Positions 1 to 11,265 are shown, counted from the first letter of the stretch. The stretch: DNA of 64,000 nucleotides from Azolla caroliniana (GCA_043228905.1 JBHGNT010000005.1:20336001-20400000), one strand, 5' to 3'. Notes: generated from the sequence alone by a model not told the origin. Numbers and translations are program-made.

Positions 1-1350
1 TGCCTGATGGTCCTTCTCGACTCCAAGTCTTGCAACAATGTCATGACACACCAATGGTTGGACATTTCGGCATCCACAAGACTTTGGCGTTAATTTCTCG
101 AAGGTATTGGTGGCCACGACTTTGCCATTTTGTTACGGATTATGTTCGTAGTTGTGATACATGTTGTTGATCCAAAAAACCTTGACATCATCCATATGGC
201 TTATTATAGCCAATGCTTATTCCTGAGAGTCCATGGAAATCTATTTCATTGGACTTCATTACAGATCTACCACCTTCCAAGGGTTTTGATTATATTCTCA
301 CGGTAGTAGATTGTTTTACCAAGATGGCACATTTTCTTCCTTGCACAAACTTGGCCATTATAAGCCAAGAGACAGCCGAGTTACTCATGCAAGAGGTGTT
401 TCGGCATCATGGTCTTCCCGATGATATTATCAGTGATCGGGCTCCCTAGTTCATCTCAAAATTTTGGCGTCACATGTTCAAACTCTTACATACTTCTTGC
501 AAACTCTCTTCCGGCTACTATCCAGAAACTAACGGGCAGAGTGAGCGCACCAACCAAACAGTAGAACAATATCTTCGTTGTTTTGTCAACTATTAACAAG
601 ATGATTGGATTGATCTATTACATTTGGCGGAATTTGCTTACAACAACTCAGAACATTCTTCTACTGGATATTCCCCATTTTTTGCAAACATTGGGTACCA
701 TCCTCGTTGGACTATGCTTGAACATCCCGAACTCCCGACAAACCTAGCTGCTGAAGATCGGCTCGTGCCCGACTCCAAGAAGTTCAAGATATCCTTTTGC
801 ACCATTTATGTGATGCTCAAAACACTCAAAAGAAGGTTGTTGACCGTCATCGACGTGATTCATCGACTACATTTCAAGTGGGAGATCGAGTATGGCTTTT
901 ACAAGGTCGCATTAAAATAACCCGACCTTGCTACAAATTGGATTATCAACGTTTTGGCCCATATGTGATATTTGGTAAGATCAATGATGTGGCATTTCAC
1001 CTTGATCTTCCCCCTCATATGCATCTTCACCCGGTATTCCATGTTTCACTTTTGGAGCCGTACACAACCAGCTCTATTCCAGGCCGTCTTACATCTCCCC
1101 CACCTCCAATCAAAGTTTCGGATGGCTCCGAATATGAAGTTGCTGCAATTCTCGACTCCAAGATCGTTCGCAACAAACTGTATTATTTGGTTGACTAGTG
1201 AGGTTATACACCTAATGATCGAACATGGGAACCTCTCGAGAATCTTGCTAATGCATCCGAAATGGTTGTTACGTTTCACAACAAATATCCGCATAAGTCA
1301 AGTACGAAATCTTGTCTTCCGACTCGTGGAACTCGTCATCGAAAAGGGGG
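1..1350 (+). pseudogene. Ty3 integrase plus chromodomain, multiply broken
   Basis: Translation in shifting frames gives an HHCC integrase zinc finger (H...GHFGIHKTL...CDTC, about 40-170), then the catalytic core with first Asp in SLDFITDLP (about 250), second Asp in ISDRAP (about 435) and Glu in GQSERTNQ (about 540). A chromodomain follows (YEVAAILDSKI to WEPLENL, about 1131-1290), the mark of the chromovirus branch; the family uses it to target heterochromatin. Stops interrupt the frame near 173, 447, 595 and inside the chromodomain at 1196, and frame changes occur around 780-900. No functional product is expected. Confidence 0.88.
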
Positions 1351-1355
1351 GATAA

Positions 1356-1742
1356 TGTCATGAAGACATACATTTTGGCCTTACAAGGATTCGAGCCCAC
1401 AACGTCTTGATCTATATGTTAAACCTTTAACCATTATAATAACATATATGATATATAGTTATAATAAATATATTATTTGTTATTACAAGATATTTAGAGT
1501 ATTCTAGAATTCTAGGATATTCCATGATTATATTAAATATCATAAATATTCTAGAACATTCTAGAATACTCCATAAGGACCTATAAATAGGTGTTTATTC
1601 ATTCATCACAACCCATTCAGTTCAACACCAGTGTTTAGCCCTTAGCCTACTCTTTGTAATATTGTTTCCTAATAATATAATCTCATTTCCATTTCTTTTC
1701 CTCTCTCTCTCTCTCTCTCTCTCCTACTCACGAGTCTTGACA
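1356..1742 (+). repeat. 3' LTR of element D (387 bp)
   Basis: Bounded by tgtca/tgaca, directly after the polypurine tract. A TATA-like ctataaatag lies at 1581-1590. Upstream of it are several near-palindromic attctagaat motifs (1500-1570). A CT microsatellite (1700-1723) sits near the 3' end. The other LTR is not in the window, so identity and age cannot be judged. Confidence 0.85.
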
Positions 1743-1839
1743 TGAGCAGGTATTCCATCTTTATCTTCCAGTTTGGATAGTTCTTAGAGTTTAGAACTAT
1801 CATGCTTGGGAAGCCGTTCACACCTCCTTCCATCTTCAA

Positions 1840-1855
1840 CCTTGCTCTGATACCA
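1840..1855 (-). promoter_or_regulatory. Primer binding site of copia A (initiator Met tRNA type)
   Basis: The minus strand reads TGGTATCAGAGCAAGG. This is the usual plant copia primer site complementary to the 3' end of initiator methionine tRNA. It lies 4 bases from the LTR end, which fixes this LTR as a 5' LTR and sets the orientation. Confidence 0.88.
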
Positions 1856-1859
1856 AGTT

Positions 1860-2450
1860 TGTTGTGAATTGAATCATCAATCCACAGAAAAAAAAAGATG
1901 TTCAGATACACATATCTTGCGGAAATAAAAAAAATAGCACTGCAGAAAAAATACACACTACACAACGTTTTTACGTGGAAACTCTAAACGGGGAAAAACC
2001 ACGGGAATAGAGATTCCACTATACACAAGAGAATACAATATGAGATTAGAATACAACACTCTCCAAACAGAGTGTATTAGCCACACAGGGCTCTTGACGT
2101 CAAATCTCACTCGGTTATGGCGTCGCTCTCTCTATCTCTCACTCACACACTCTCTCCTCTCTGTCGCTTACACCAACATAGGATCACACACAATTCTATT
2201 CTGCTATACTCTATGTCTACGTTTTCCCTACGTGTATTTATACTTATACACTGTATGAACCATTTACAAATGTAGCCACTACTACTATCATTCCTATTAC
2301 AACGATGATAGATATTCAGCCGACATGTCGACTAGTCGACTTCAGCATCGACTGTCTAGTCGGCCCTACTAGTTCCTCATGTCTTTGACTGTTGGTACTC
2401 GGCCCAACTAGCAAGCCGGCTACTTCCATAGGAGGGACATATTCCTAACA
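1860..2450 (-). repeat. 5' LTR of copia A (591 bp)
   Basis: The minus strand begins TGTTAGGAATATG and ends CACAACA (TGTT...AACA). Near the U5 side is a ttacgtggaaac...ggggaaaaaccacgg block (1970-2006), also found in the LTR at 53,033-53,826, so the two belong to related copia families. The element-proximal side abuts the primer site; the outer side abuts copia B integrase at 2451. Confidence 0.85.
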
Positions 2451-2662
2451 GTTCTACCCTCAACAGTTGGATCCCTCTTTTGGACAAGTACTTCTCGAAG
2501 GCTCTAGAGGTTTATTCACCCCTGTTGGCCGACTGGAAGATTTTTACTTTGTGGCCATATCGGTTTTTGACTTCAGTTATCCACCAAGCGAATGTCTTGA
2601 GCGCTTCATCTTTGGACTTAAGTGAATAAGCCACGTCATCCACGAATGTGATGAAGTAACGT
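2451..2662 (-). pseudogene. Copia B integrase, downstream piece
   Basis: The minus strand encodes YFITFVDDVAYSLKSKDEAL and continues to a degraded GGEYTSRAFEKYLSKRGI-like region near 2500, the integrase core with its first catalytic Asp in FVDD. A TGA replaces the codon after NRGE near 2512. The upper edge is the element C insertion point, the lower edge the copia A LTR. Confidence 0.85.
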
Positions 2663-3344
2663 TGTCGTGAAGAAAACCAGGCATAGGCGGAATCGGAGAA
2701 AAAGGCGCATGAACTAGCTTTTACACGGATGGGCGCATGAATTGATATTTTGAGATTTTGTACATTATTCATAAATGGATCGGCTGATGTAAATACTAAG
2801 TAGTACACATTTAATAAGGGATTGTGCGTATCTCTGTCGAAAGGGACAGGGAATAAAGCGGTTTGACTAGGGAAAGAGGCACCCCCTTTTTTGGGGGGAA
2901 CTATTTAAGGAGAGGGGAGAAGGAGGAAAAGGGATCGCGCGTTGGCGAGGAGGAGGGGCTGCTATAGAACCGAGTGTCGAGCTCTCTCTCCTCCGATCGT
3001 CGTTCTCTACGGGTGTCGGGAGTTCGTTGCCTCTGCTTCGTGGACAGCCCGTGTGCTTCCAGAAGAGTCTCTCTCTTCCCTTTTTCCCTTTTGTTTCTTC
3101 GAGTCATGTGGCTGTCATCGGTGTGCGTGAGTAGGACCTCGTGTCGGGTCCATTACCGGGTTGCCGGTTGTAACTGTTCGAGTTGTAAGCTTTTGACTAT
3201 AGTAATTGGATTCCTGTTTTCTTGCTCTTAATCTCTTCCTGTGTACTTGCAACTCTCTCTCTCACTCTCACTCTCACTCTCTTCTTGGTCCAAGACCCCC
3301 GTGTTCCCGCCTCTTCCTACACGCGAACGCGAAACTTCGCGACA
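2663..3344 (+). repeat. 5' LTR of element C (682 bp)
   Basis: Starts tgtcgtgaag and ends cgcgaca. A TATA-like ctatttaagg lies near 2901. The matching 3' LTR is 8,979-9,662 (684 bp). The pair differs at scattered positions by eye, including the TATA-like box (ctacttaagg in the 3' copy), so the insertion is not very recent. A CT microsatellite lies at 3253-3282. Confidence 0.9.
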
Positions 3345-3347
3345 TCT

Positions 3348-3368
3348 TTGGTGAACCCGACGTGAACA
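3348..3368 (+). promoter_or_regulatory. Probable primer binding site of element C
   Basis: The sequence ttggtgaacccgacgtgaac begins three bases after the LTR and has the expected TGG start that pairs with a tRNA CCA end. It is not the initiator-Met site used by the copia elements here. I could not assign the tRNA. Confidence 0.6.
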
Positions 3369-3388
3369 GGCGGCAAAGGAGTCGAAAG

Positions 3389-4435
3389 ATGAGGGGATCA
3401 GAGCTAGCGGAGGCAATGGTTGTAGCTGTCGACCGGCTGGTAATCGCTCGTGAGGGGATGGGTACCCTCAACAGAGCCATTGAATCGATCGTCGGCACTA
3501 TAGGCCGGTTCGGAGGGAAGGACGCCACAAGTTATTTGGAGGCTTACCGAGCCGAAATGATCAGGAGGGATATCCCGGTGGACAGGCGGTTGTCCGGATT
3601 CCCTCGGGTGGTGGCACCGAGCATCCACGCGGAGGTGCTCGAGGTGTTGGCCGAATGTCGGACTTGGGAGGAGTTCGAGCTGCAGCTCCTCGAGAAGTAC
3701 GGGTTTGACGACTCGCTTCGGTTGTTGAGGCGGGACTTCATGGCGTGGGTGGAAAGCCCTGGAAAAGGGAGGAACACGTTGGCGCTCCTCCAGGAGTTCG
3801 AAAAATGGTTCGCGCGGCTATCGACACTGGACCGGACCGTGCTTGAAACGAGTCGAGTACTACTGTTTGTCAAGTCGATGAACCCGCTCGATAGGGAAAG
3901 GGTGGGTCCCCTATTGGAAACGGACGAAGGGCTCACGGCAGACTGGGCCGCGGTAAAACGGGTCTGCAGCCGTTTCGACAAACGGCCCGATTGGAGCGAC
4001 GGAAGCTTGTCGGGGTCAGGGCCGGTCCCGGCGAGGAGGCTCGAGGGGTTGGCATCGAATGACGTGGTCAGAGGCCCATCTGGAGGAGCAGCTCTGGAGG
4101 AGCTGACACAGATGGTGCGCGACCTGCAGATCGCACAGGCCCGGAGAGACAGCGGCGAACAACCTCGCAACCGGAGGCCGCCGGCTGGGCAGCGGTGCAT
4201 GTGGTGTGACGCGATCGGTCACATTCGGAAGGATTGCGCGGATTTCGCCGACGCACTCAGGAGCAACGTGGTGTACCTCTGGAACGGGCGGGTGCACGCG
4301 AGCGAGACCCGGAGAGCCCTAGAACTAAATACGGGGCGCGGCGAAATGAAGAGGTTGATGGAAGAGGCCGCGGCACGGCAGGTTGAAGCCGTTAACTACT
4401 CAGTGTCGACGGGAATTCGGGTCGGGGGCGACTAG
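3389..4435 (+). pseudogene. Element C gag with CCHC zinc knuckle
   Basis: The reading frame is open from 3206, inside the LTR, but the first plausible start after the primer site is the ATG at 3389, giving about 348 codons to the TAG at 4433-4435. The N-terminal and middle parts are a retrotransposon gag-like helical region (KDATSYLEAYR to WEEFELQLLEKYGF). A single CX2CX4HX4C knuckle, CMWCDAIGHIRKDC, lies near 4195-4240 and would bind the RNA genome. The downstream frame starts at once, so the stop may be a degenerate mutation or a gag/pol boundary. Confidence 0.8.
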
Positions 4436-4444
4436 TCCCAAAAG

Positions 4445-5446
4445 GTGAAGGACTCCGGATTTTGGCCGCTAGTGCTAGAAGGCTTCTCCGGAGTTCGGCT
4501 GAAGAAGGAAGAGGCGGACCGCGCGGAACAACGGGTCCAGGAGGTCACCGGATGGGACGATCCGGTCGAAGAGAAAACGGGCTTCGTAGAAGTAGCTTGC
4601 CAGAACTACGAGGTTCTGGTGGAAGACAAACGGGTAGGAAAGGCCGGGGGGGTGGGTCCCCCGCAGAGGTATGAAACCCGGTCCGGACCGAAACCGACTA
4701 GTGCCGGCAACCCAGGTGCGCCGAATGGGAAGAAGCAGGCGGCGTTTCGATTGAGCACCGAAATTGAAAGGACCACAGACCTATGAAAGGTCCTGGAGGA
4801 ACGTATCCTCGACAACAAAGTGGAGCTATCACTAAGGGAAGTACTCGGGATCACCATCGTAGACTTGGTGAAGAGGAAAAGGTTGTCGACAGAGCCGGAA
4901 CCGGAGAAGCCGGTGGAAGTGCGAACGACGCACATAGTGGACGCGGCCCTAGAAGACGAGTTGGCAGAAAGCCACTACGCGAAGCCGCACTGGGCCAGGG
5001 CAACTACGGAAACCCCTGTGCGGATCGGCGATGTTCCGGAACCGGTGGTGGCCCTGGTAGACCATGGATCCGAAATCAACCTAATGTCCATGGATTTCTA
5101 CAAGAGGGGTAAATGGCCGATCAACACCAAGCACGGGTGGAACATACGCGCGGCGACGCGTGCTACGGAGGAGCTGCATGGGGCATGCCCGAATATACTC
5201 GTAAAGGTCGGTGACGTCGAGATAGATCAACATTTCTTCGTGCAGGAAACATCCTCTCACCCAGTGATTCTTGGCGAACCATACATTACAGCAGCATGCA
5301 TGGAGACGAAAGTGCTGGACAACGGTTCGGCGTACAAGCGCGTAAAGAGCCAGGACGGTCGGCATTCCGTCCAATTCATGACCGTACGACCGAACCATGA
5401 GAGGAATCGTGAGACCCTCGGCGGCGGCAGCCAAGGGGATTTTTAG
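4445..5446 (+). pseudogene. Element C linker and aspartic protease region, frameshifted
   Basis: Two overlapping frames cover this part. The first (4445-4786) is a charged linker of no recognised domain. The second (4820-5446) holds a retroviral-type aspartic protease: ALVDHGSEINLM followed by ILGEPYI. The family active site is D-S/T-G; here it reads D-H-G, so the protease is probably inactive. The frame stops at 5444-5446, and the following 100 bp continue in another frame before the RT frame begins. Confidence 0.75.
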
Positions 5447-5449
5447 AGA

Positions 5450-7841
5450 GGGCTATCAAGGCGTGGGGCCGTAGTAGTCCGGACGTACTGGAACAACCCC
5501 ACACATGTACAGTAGATAGGAAATTTTGGTTCTCTAAAAACGGAGGTTGTACTATAACCGGCGTCAACGGCCAGGAGAGGAAGCGAGCGGAGGAGCGGCT
5601 CAGGGGATGCGGAGTCCTCTTCCTCGACGAAGACATCACGGCGCCGTGGAGGTGGTCTCTTTTGACGACACCTTCGGCGAACTGCGAAAGGTGATCGGTG
5701 AAGACCTTAGAGAAGACCGGACTGTTCCGGTAGGTTCAATGGGAATGTACGAAGTCATCACGGACTTCGGGGAAAGGATCGGGTCGGATCGGACGGCTCG
5801 CGTGGATACAAAGTACAAGACTGTGGACCGGAAGGTGAGGCCAGTAGCGGCACCCTTACCGGAGGGCAGTGAGGAGCGGATAAAAGGGGTCGCATCAGAC
5901 CCCAGTTTACGAAATCCGGCTGGCATAGGGCATTGGTTCACCGACATAACGCTACGGGAGCTCAAGGTTGGTGGGGGTGGCTTTCTACTGCTGGCGGAGG
6001 AGGATAGGTTTCAGAGAATGCTCAGAAGGCATGGGAAAGCCTTTGCGTTCTCACCGGAGGAGATCGGGTGTGTGGACCCGACGATCGTCGAACCGATGGT
6101 GATCTTCACGGTACCGCATGTACCGTGGAATCTCAAACCGATTCCAGTGCCGAGAGCTCACATCCCGATGTTGATGGAGCTTCTGAAGCAAAAGGTGGAG
6201 ATGGGCATCCTCGAACCGTTGAGTGCCCCGTATTCGAATCGGTGGTTTACGGTGCCGAAGAAGAACGGCACGCTGCGCTTCATTCAGGACCTGCAACCAG
6301 TCAACAAGGTGACCATCCGTAACGCAGGAATCGGACCGACCATAGACGAGTTCGCGGAGGCCTTCGCCGGAAGGTTGATTTACTCTGTCAGTGATCTGTA
6401 CTCGGGGTACGATCAGTTCCAACTAGCCGTGGAGAGCAGAGACATTACGACGATGCGGACTCCTATCGGTCTAGTGCGGATGTGTACCCTACCACAAGGA
6501 GGGACAAACTCAGTGGCTCACATGGTGAAAGCGATGAACAAAGTGCTTAGGGATTGTATCCCGGACATCACCATGCCATTCTTAGACGACATCCCGATCA
6601 GGGGATGCCCGGTGGAGGAAAAGGACGAGACAATCGGACCAGACGGATGTCGGAATTTCGTGGTGACTCACATCGAGGACTGCGAGAAGGTGCTGCAGAG
6701 ACTAGAAGGCGCGAGGCTCACCTTCTCTGGGGAAAAATCAACCTTCGGACAATCGGAGATCATGGTCGTCGGGCACCTATGTGGACCCTACGGTCGGAAA
6801 CCGTCTCCGGCCAAGGTTGAAGCCATCTCCGCGATGAAGCATGACTGCGATTCGGTCACAGAGGTCCATAGATTCTTGGGAGCATGCACGTTCTACCATA
6901 TCTGGATCCCACACTACGCACATGTTGCGGAACCCCTCTATAGACTATTGAAAAAGGGGTGTAGCTTTGAGTGGAGGACGGAGCACACGGAGTCGGTACG
7001 GAGACTAAAGGAGGCGCTTACGGTGGCGTCGGCTCTCCATAAAGCGGTTTACGGCAAGGATGTCCCCATTTGCATGACGGTGGACACGAGCCCGACCGGG
7101 ATCGGGTGGGTAATCAGTCAGGAGGATAAGGACGGCGTACGATTCCCGATCCGGTTCGGGGCGAAGGTATTGAGCAAACGGCAGCGAGGATACGCCCAAG
7201 TTAAGCGCGAGCTTTGGGGTATCGTTTCGGCAGTCAAGGCCGACAAGGACTATCTGTTGGGGACGGAGGTGATCATCGAGACGGACTGCCTACCGATACT
7301 CGACATGGTTTCCAGATGCGCGACGCCGGACCTAGCAATGCTCCGGTGGATAGCGTACATTAAGTCCCTGAACCCGGAGATACAGCACATCTCCGGAAAG
7401 GATAACGCCATGGCCGACATGCTTTCGAGAGCAAGGTTCAACGACGAAGACGGCATGGTTTCGGATGACAAAGAAGTCGGCGAGGACTTCTTTGGGTCGG
7501 CTAAAGTAGCGACGAGGGAAAGGGACACTCCAGCGCTTAACGAATTTGACGAAAGCAGGTACAATAGGGAGTGGCTCCAAATCGGGAGGTTCCTACGGAC
7601 AATGAGGCCGAACGCAGCATGGACGAGAGAAGAGGCGAGCCGGGTACGGAAGAAGGCGTACCGATTCTTCCTGCGGGACAAGTGCATATGGAGGCACCCA
7701 AAGAAGAGAAACGGCATCCCACTCCGAGTAGTGACAAAGAAAGAGGAACAGGAGGGACTACTGGCGGCATTTCACGAGAGTCCCAGGGCCGGGCACCGTG
7801 GAACGTGGGCCACGTTCGAGAAGCTGAAGGAGAAGTACTAG
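5450..7841 (+). pseudogene. Element C reverse transcriptase, RNase H and integrase zinc finger
   Basis: The main open frame is 5547-7841. Reverse transcriptase covers about 6130-6830: WFTVPKKNGTLRFIQDL, then LPQGGTNSVAHM, then MPFLDDIPIRG as the catalytic box (LDD). A stretch of about 30 residues between the catalytic box and the next helix (DETIGPDGCRNFVVTHIEDC) is unlike the usual plant Ty3 spacing. RNase H follows (TVDTSPTGIGWV, KRELWGIVSAV, IETDCLPIL; about 7080-7400), with the conserved acidic residues. The integrase HHCC finger begins at HESPRAGHRGT (about 7770). A TAG at 7839-7841 ends the frame inside the finger. Confidence 0.85.
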
Positions 7842-8911
7842 TGGTCGGGGTTGTACCAGGACGTGCATCGGTTTGTAAAGACTTGCGAAAGTTGTCAGAT
7901 GCACTACATCGTCTGACATCGGGACGAGCTACACCCGACCTACCCACCTATGGTCCCTTTCAAGTGGATGGTGGACTTGGTGATGATGCCGATGGGGGTA
8001 GGACATATGCGATACCTGGTGCTTGCACGGGAAGACTTAACGAACCAAGTGGAAGGCCGTGCACTGCAGAACAAGACAACCGCGGCGGTATGCCGGTTCC
8101 TGATCGAAGAGGTAGTGTGTCGGTACGGGTGCGTCGGGAGGATCATGGCGGACCGGGGAGAGCTAGATGCGCGGGAAGCTGAGGAGTTGTTCGACCGGCT
8201 AGGCATCAAACTTTCCCTCACTAGGGCGTACAATCTGGAGGCGAACGGAAAGGTAGAACGTGGGCACGAGCCGATCGTAAAGGCGTTGGTGCGTGCATGC
8301 GGAGGGCAGGTCGGGAATTGGCCGCGGCTCCTTCCTTACGCACTATGGGCGGACCGAACTACGCACAGTTCGGTGACAGGGTTTATGCCGGCTGAGCTGA
8401 TGTACGGATAGAAACCAATCATGCCGGTGGAACGGACGGTTTCTTCATGGGCGACAGTAGATTGGAAGGACGAAATGAGCCGGGAGGAGTTGCTAGCGGC
8501 GCGGATTCGGCAACTCGAGCGGAGGCTGGAGGACGTGAAACAGGCGAAGGAAAAGCTACGAGCAGCAAGGGAGCAAAACAAGACCCGGTTCAACCGGACG
8601 CACCGGTTGCGACCAACGAAGATTGAGGAAGGCGACTGGGTCTTGGTATACGACAGCAGCCTCGACAATTAGCACAAGGCGGTGCGAAAGTTCGCTAGGA
8701 GATGGTTCAGGCCCTACACGGTGACGAGCGCGAACGACAACGGCACGTACCACCTTGCAGAACTCGACGGGACACGGTTAGCGGTGCCGGTGGCCAGGAA
8801 GCGGATCAAAGCGTTCAAGAAGCGGTTCGAAGACGAGCCGGAGCCTACGAGCGGGAGCGACAACGACGATCAATTTGGGCCCGACGGAGAATTTGGGAAC
8901 GACAAGTGAAG
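7842..8911 (+). pseudogene. Element C integrase core and C-terminus, with stops
   Basis: Continues the same polyprotein after the 7839 stop: the CESCQ half of the zinc finger (7885-7900), another stop near 7915, then the core with WMVDLVMMP (first Asp), IMADRGE (second Asp) and AYNLEANGKVERGHE (Glu). Further stops lie at 8409-8411 and 8670-8672. The C-terminal part (EEGDWVLVYDSS, RKFARRWFRPYTV, NGTYHLAELDG) is the GPF-like tail of Ty3 integrases; no chromodomain is visible. It ends with an acidic tail near 8909. Confidence 0.83.
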
Positions 8912-8978
8912 CCGGTTTTCTTCGGTATCTACCCGTCTCTGGCGCATGCCGGTGGATGCGCGGTTTGGTGGGGGTGGA

Positions 8979-9662
8979 TGTCGTGAAGAAAACCGGGCAT
9001 AGGCGGAATCGAAGAAAAAGGCGCATGAACCAGCTTTTACACGGATGGGCGCATGAATTGATATTTTGAGATTTTGTACATTATTCATAAATGGATCGGC
9101 TGATGTAAATACTAAGTAGTACACATTTATTAAGGGATTGTGCGTATCTCTGTCGAAAGGGACAGGGAATAAAGCGGTTTGACTAGGGAAAGAGGCACCC
9201 CCTTTTTTTGGGGGAACTACTTAAGGAGAGGGGAGAAGGAGGAAAAGGGATCGCGTGTTGGCGAGGAGGAGGGGCTGCTGTAGAACCGAGTGCCGAGCTC
9301 TCTCTCCTCCGATCGTCGTTCTCTATGGTTGTCTGGAGTTCGCTGCCTCTGCTTCGTGGATAGCTCGTGTGCTTCCAGCAGAGTCTCTCTCTTCCCTTTT
9401 TCCCTTTTGTTTCTTCAAGTCGTGTGGTTGTCGTCGGTGTGCGTGAGTAGGACCCCGTGTCGGGTCCATTGCCGGGTCGCCGGTTGTAACTGTTCGAGTT
9501 GTAAGCTATTGACTATAGTAATCGGATTCATGTTTTCTTGCTCTTAATCTCTTCCTGTGTACTTGCAACTCTCTCTCTCTCTCTCTCACTCTCACTCTCT
9601 TCTTGGTCCAAGACCCCCGTGGTCCCGCCTCTTCCTACACGCGGACGCGAAACTTCGCAACA
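8979..9662 (+). repeat. 3' LTR of element C (684 bp)
   Basis: Begins tgtcgtgaag after a gtttggtgggggtgga tract and ends cgcaaca. The next bases, acgtgcacc, continue copia B integrase on the minus strand. It holds the same CT microsatellite block as the 5' LTR, expanded to cover about 9569-9598. Confidence 0.9.
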
Positions 9663-11265
9663 ACGTGCACCTCCTAGAGATCTCTCAGGCGGTGGCTCGT
9701 ACAAGCCGTTGTGTATTAGCCCTAAGGGTTTTGGTACCGTCTCGTAGTGTATAGAGTGTGGACTTCATGTATGCTTCACATACATGCAGTGCTCATAGAA
9801 GTCGAATTCCAAATGTTGAAGCTTTAGAATGTAGCCAAGTGTCGTAGCCTTTCAAGCCCTATTTGTGACATGTAGCTGAGTCGGCCATGCCACAATGAAG
9901 ATGTCGGCATTTCGGCTACCTTTAGTGATCCCTCCCAACTGTACATTATAAGAGGGTACAAGTTATTGTACTTCACGCCATGGCCAATGTGCAGATTTCC
10001 TTTCGAAATTCACCATCACGACTCACTCAGTGTAGTCTTATACTCCTCTTTGGCCAGCATGTCCATGGAGATTAAACAGTTCCTCATTAGATCGGGTACG
10101 TGTCATACTTGGTGTAGGGTGATGATATTTCATCCAACGATTTGGCACTCCTATGCATTGCCATGTCGGACCATGTTAGCATTGGTCGAATAGTCCGAAA
10201 ACCATTCTTTATAGGGGATTACATGAAAGGTGGCGCCCGAATCCAACATCCATCTTAGTGCATCTTGTGCAGTATACAGGATCTCATTGGTCAATGTGCC
10301 TTATAAAGAGAGGACCCCTCCCAACGATGATCCGGCAACATGAATTTGGTTGCAGGCTGAAGGCTGGTTCAAGTCGAAAGAGCCTCCATTCCGATCAAAT
10401 TTTCAGCCTTTTCCCATCTTGTTCAATGACCAACAATCGGAAACGTGGTGGTCAGCCTTTCTACAGTGTGTGCAATAGGTGTTTGAAGGCACACCTCTCG
10501 ACTTCGACCGTTGGTTGTCACTTCTCCTTGTTGACCTGCTTTGATCGCTGCCAATCCTCTGAGCCATTCCCCCAAAGACGTGAGCTTTGGCACTGTCGTG
10601 GATGGTGAGTCTCATCGACTTTCTTCGAAGCTCTTTGAATAGGACCACCCCGATCGCTTCATCCAGCGTCAGCTTCGTCAAGTTGCTGGTCACAGTGGTG
10701 CATAACAGTTCCCAACTCGTCAGGAGGCTTGAAAGGAGTGCAAGCGCCTTGATTTCTTCTTCGAAGTTTAGGCCTTGCGAGGGAGGTCGAACAACACATG
10801 GCTAAAGATGTTGATATGGGAGGTTGTCGGCTCTGACTCCCTCATCTTCATATTGAATAGCTACTGAAGCAAGATGAGTTTGGAAGAGCTAGACTTCTTT
10901 TTGTATATCGATTGAAGCTTCTCCATAGGGTGAATGCAGAAGACTTTTTAGCCATGTTGAAGTAAATGTTTTCTGTTAGATGCATTCGGATTGTTGATCT
11001 CGTGACTCATCAAGCAACCGCCATTCCTCTGTTGTCATCGTTGACGGTCAGTTGTTATGTTGATAAGCTTTGATCTGGCATCTGATGATCAGCACATCCT
11101 GCATCATCTCCTTCCATAAGGCAAAGTTTTTGTTGTTGAACTTTCTGATCTCACAACCTATGTCGGATGTTGAGGCCATTGTTCTTTTGGAGATCTTTGT
11201 TTGGCTTGATCCATTCCTTCAGTATTCTACCTCTTCTTATATCGACACTACTTGGTTCCAAGATC
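9663..11265 (-). pseudogene. Copia B gag, protease, pre-integrase and integrase start
   Basis: Reading down the minus strand: gag start (MASTSDIGCEIRKFNNKNF, ATG near 11,190), gag core (LALLSSLLTSWE to LTLDEAIGVVL, about 10,780-10,620), CCHC knuckle CTHCRKADHHVSDC (about 10,460), protease with an intact-looking LDSGATFHV (about 10,235), GAG-pre-integrase LWHGRLSYMSQIGL (about 9,880), then the run-up to integrase ending GGAR at 9,663. Scattered stops and frame changes show decay. The zinc knuckle and protease motif identify copia gag-pol beyond doubt. Confidence 0.85.

Larger units (their letters stand above)
1..1742 (+). mobile_element. Ty3/gypsy chromovirus (element D), 3' part with 3' LTR
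   Basis: This is the 3' end of a Ty3/gypsy element whose 5' part lies outside the window. In order it shows integrase, a C-terminal chromodomain, a polypurine tract (gaaaaggggggat at 1341-1352) and a 387-bp 3' LTR. The LTR starts tgtca and ends tgaca, a 5-bp terminal inverted repeat. The base after the LTR (1743) resumes the gag reading frame of a minus-strand copia element, so D inserted into that element. The coding part has several in-frame stops, so this copy is dead. Confidence 0.9.
1743..2450 (-). mobile_element. Ty1/copia element A: 5' LTR, primer site and gag start
   Basis: On the minus strand this reads 5' LTR (2450 down to 1860), primer binding site, then the first codons of copia gag from the ATG at 1833. 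The gag frame (a KNYPNWKIKMEYLLM-type start, the usual copia LNGxNYxxW region) runs to 1743 and is cut by element D. The rest of A is not present on this side. A itself interrupts the integrase of copia element B at 2450/2451. Confidence 0.87.
2663..9662 (+). mobile_element. Full-length GC-rich Ty3/gypsy element C (7.0 kb)
   Basis: Complete element: 5' LTR 2,663-3,344, primer site, gag with CCHC knuckle, protease, reverse transcriptase, RNase H, integrase, purine/GT-rich tract at 8,963-8,978, and 3' LTR 8,979-9,662. Flanks share aacgt at 2658-2662 and acgt at 9663-9666, a 4-5 bp target duplication. The internal part is visibly GC-rich against its AT-rich surroundings. Reverse transcriptase has LDD where plant Ty3 elements usually have YVDD or YIDD, and the polyprotein does not resemble the chromoviruses elsewhere in the window. 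Several in-frame stops and frame changes make this copy inactive. Confidence 0.9.

Noticed and set aside
1380-1400. B-box-like ggattcgagccc suggesting a tRNA gene
   Set aside because: No A box or cloverleaf around it; it is within the LTR of element D.
3206-3388. Gag of element C starting inside the LTR
   Set aside because: The frame is open by chance through the LTR and primer site; the first ATG after the primer site (3,389) is the plausible start.
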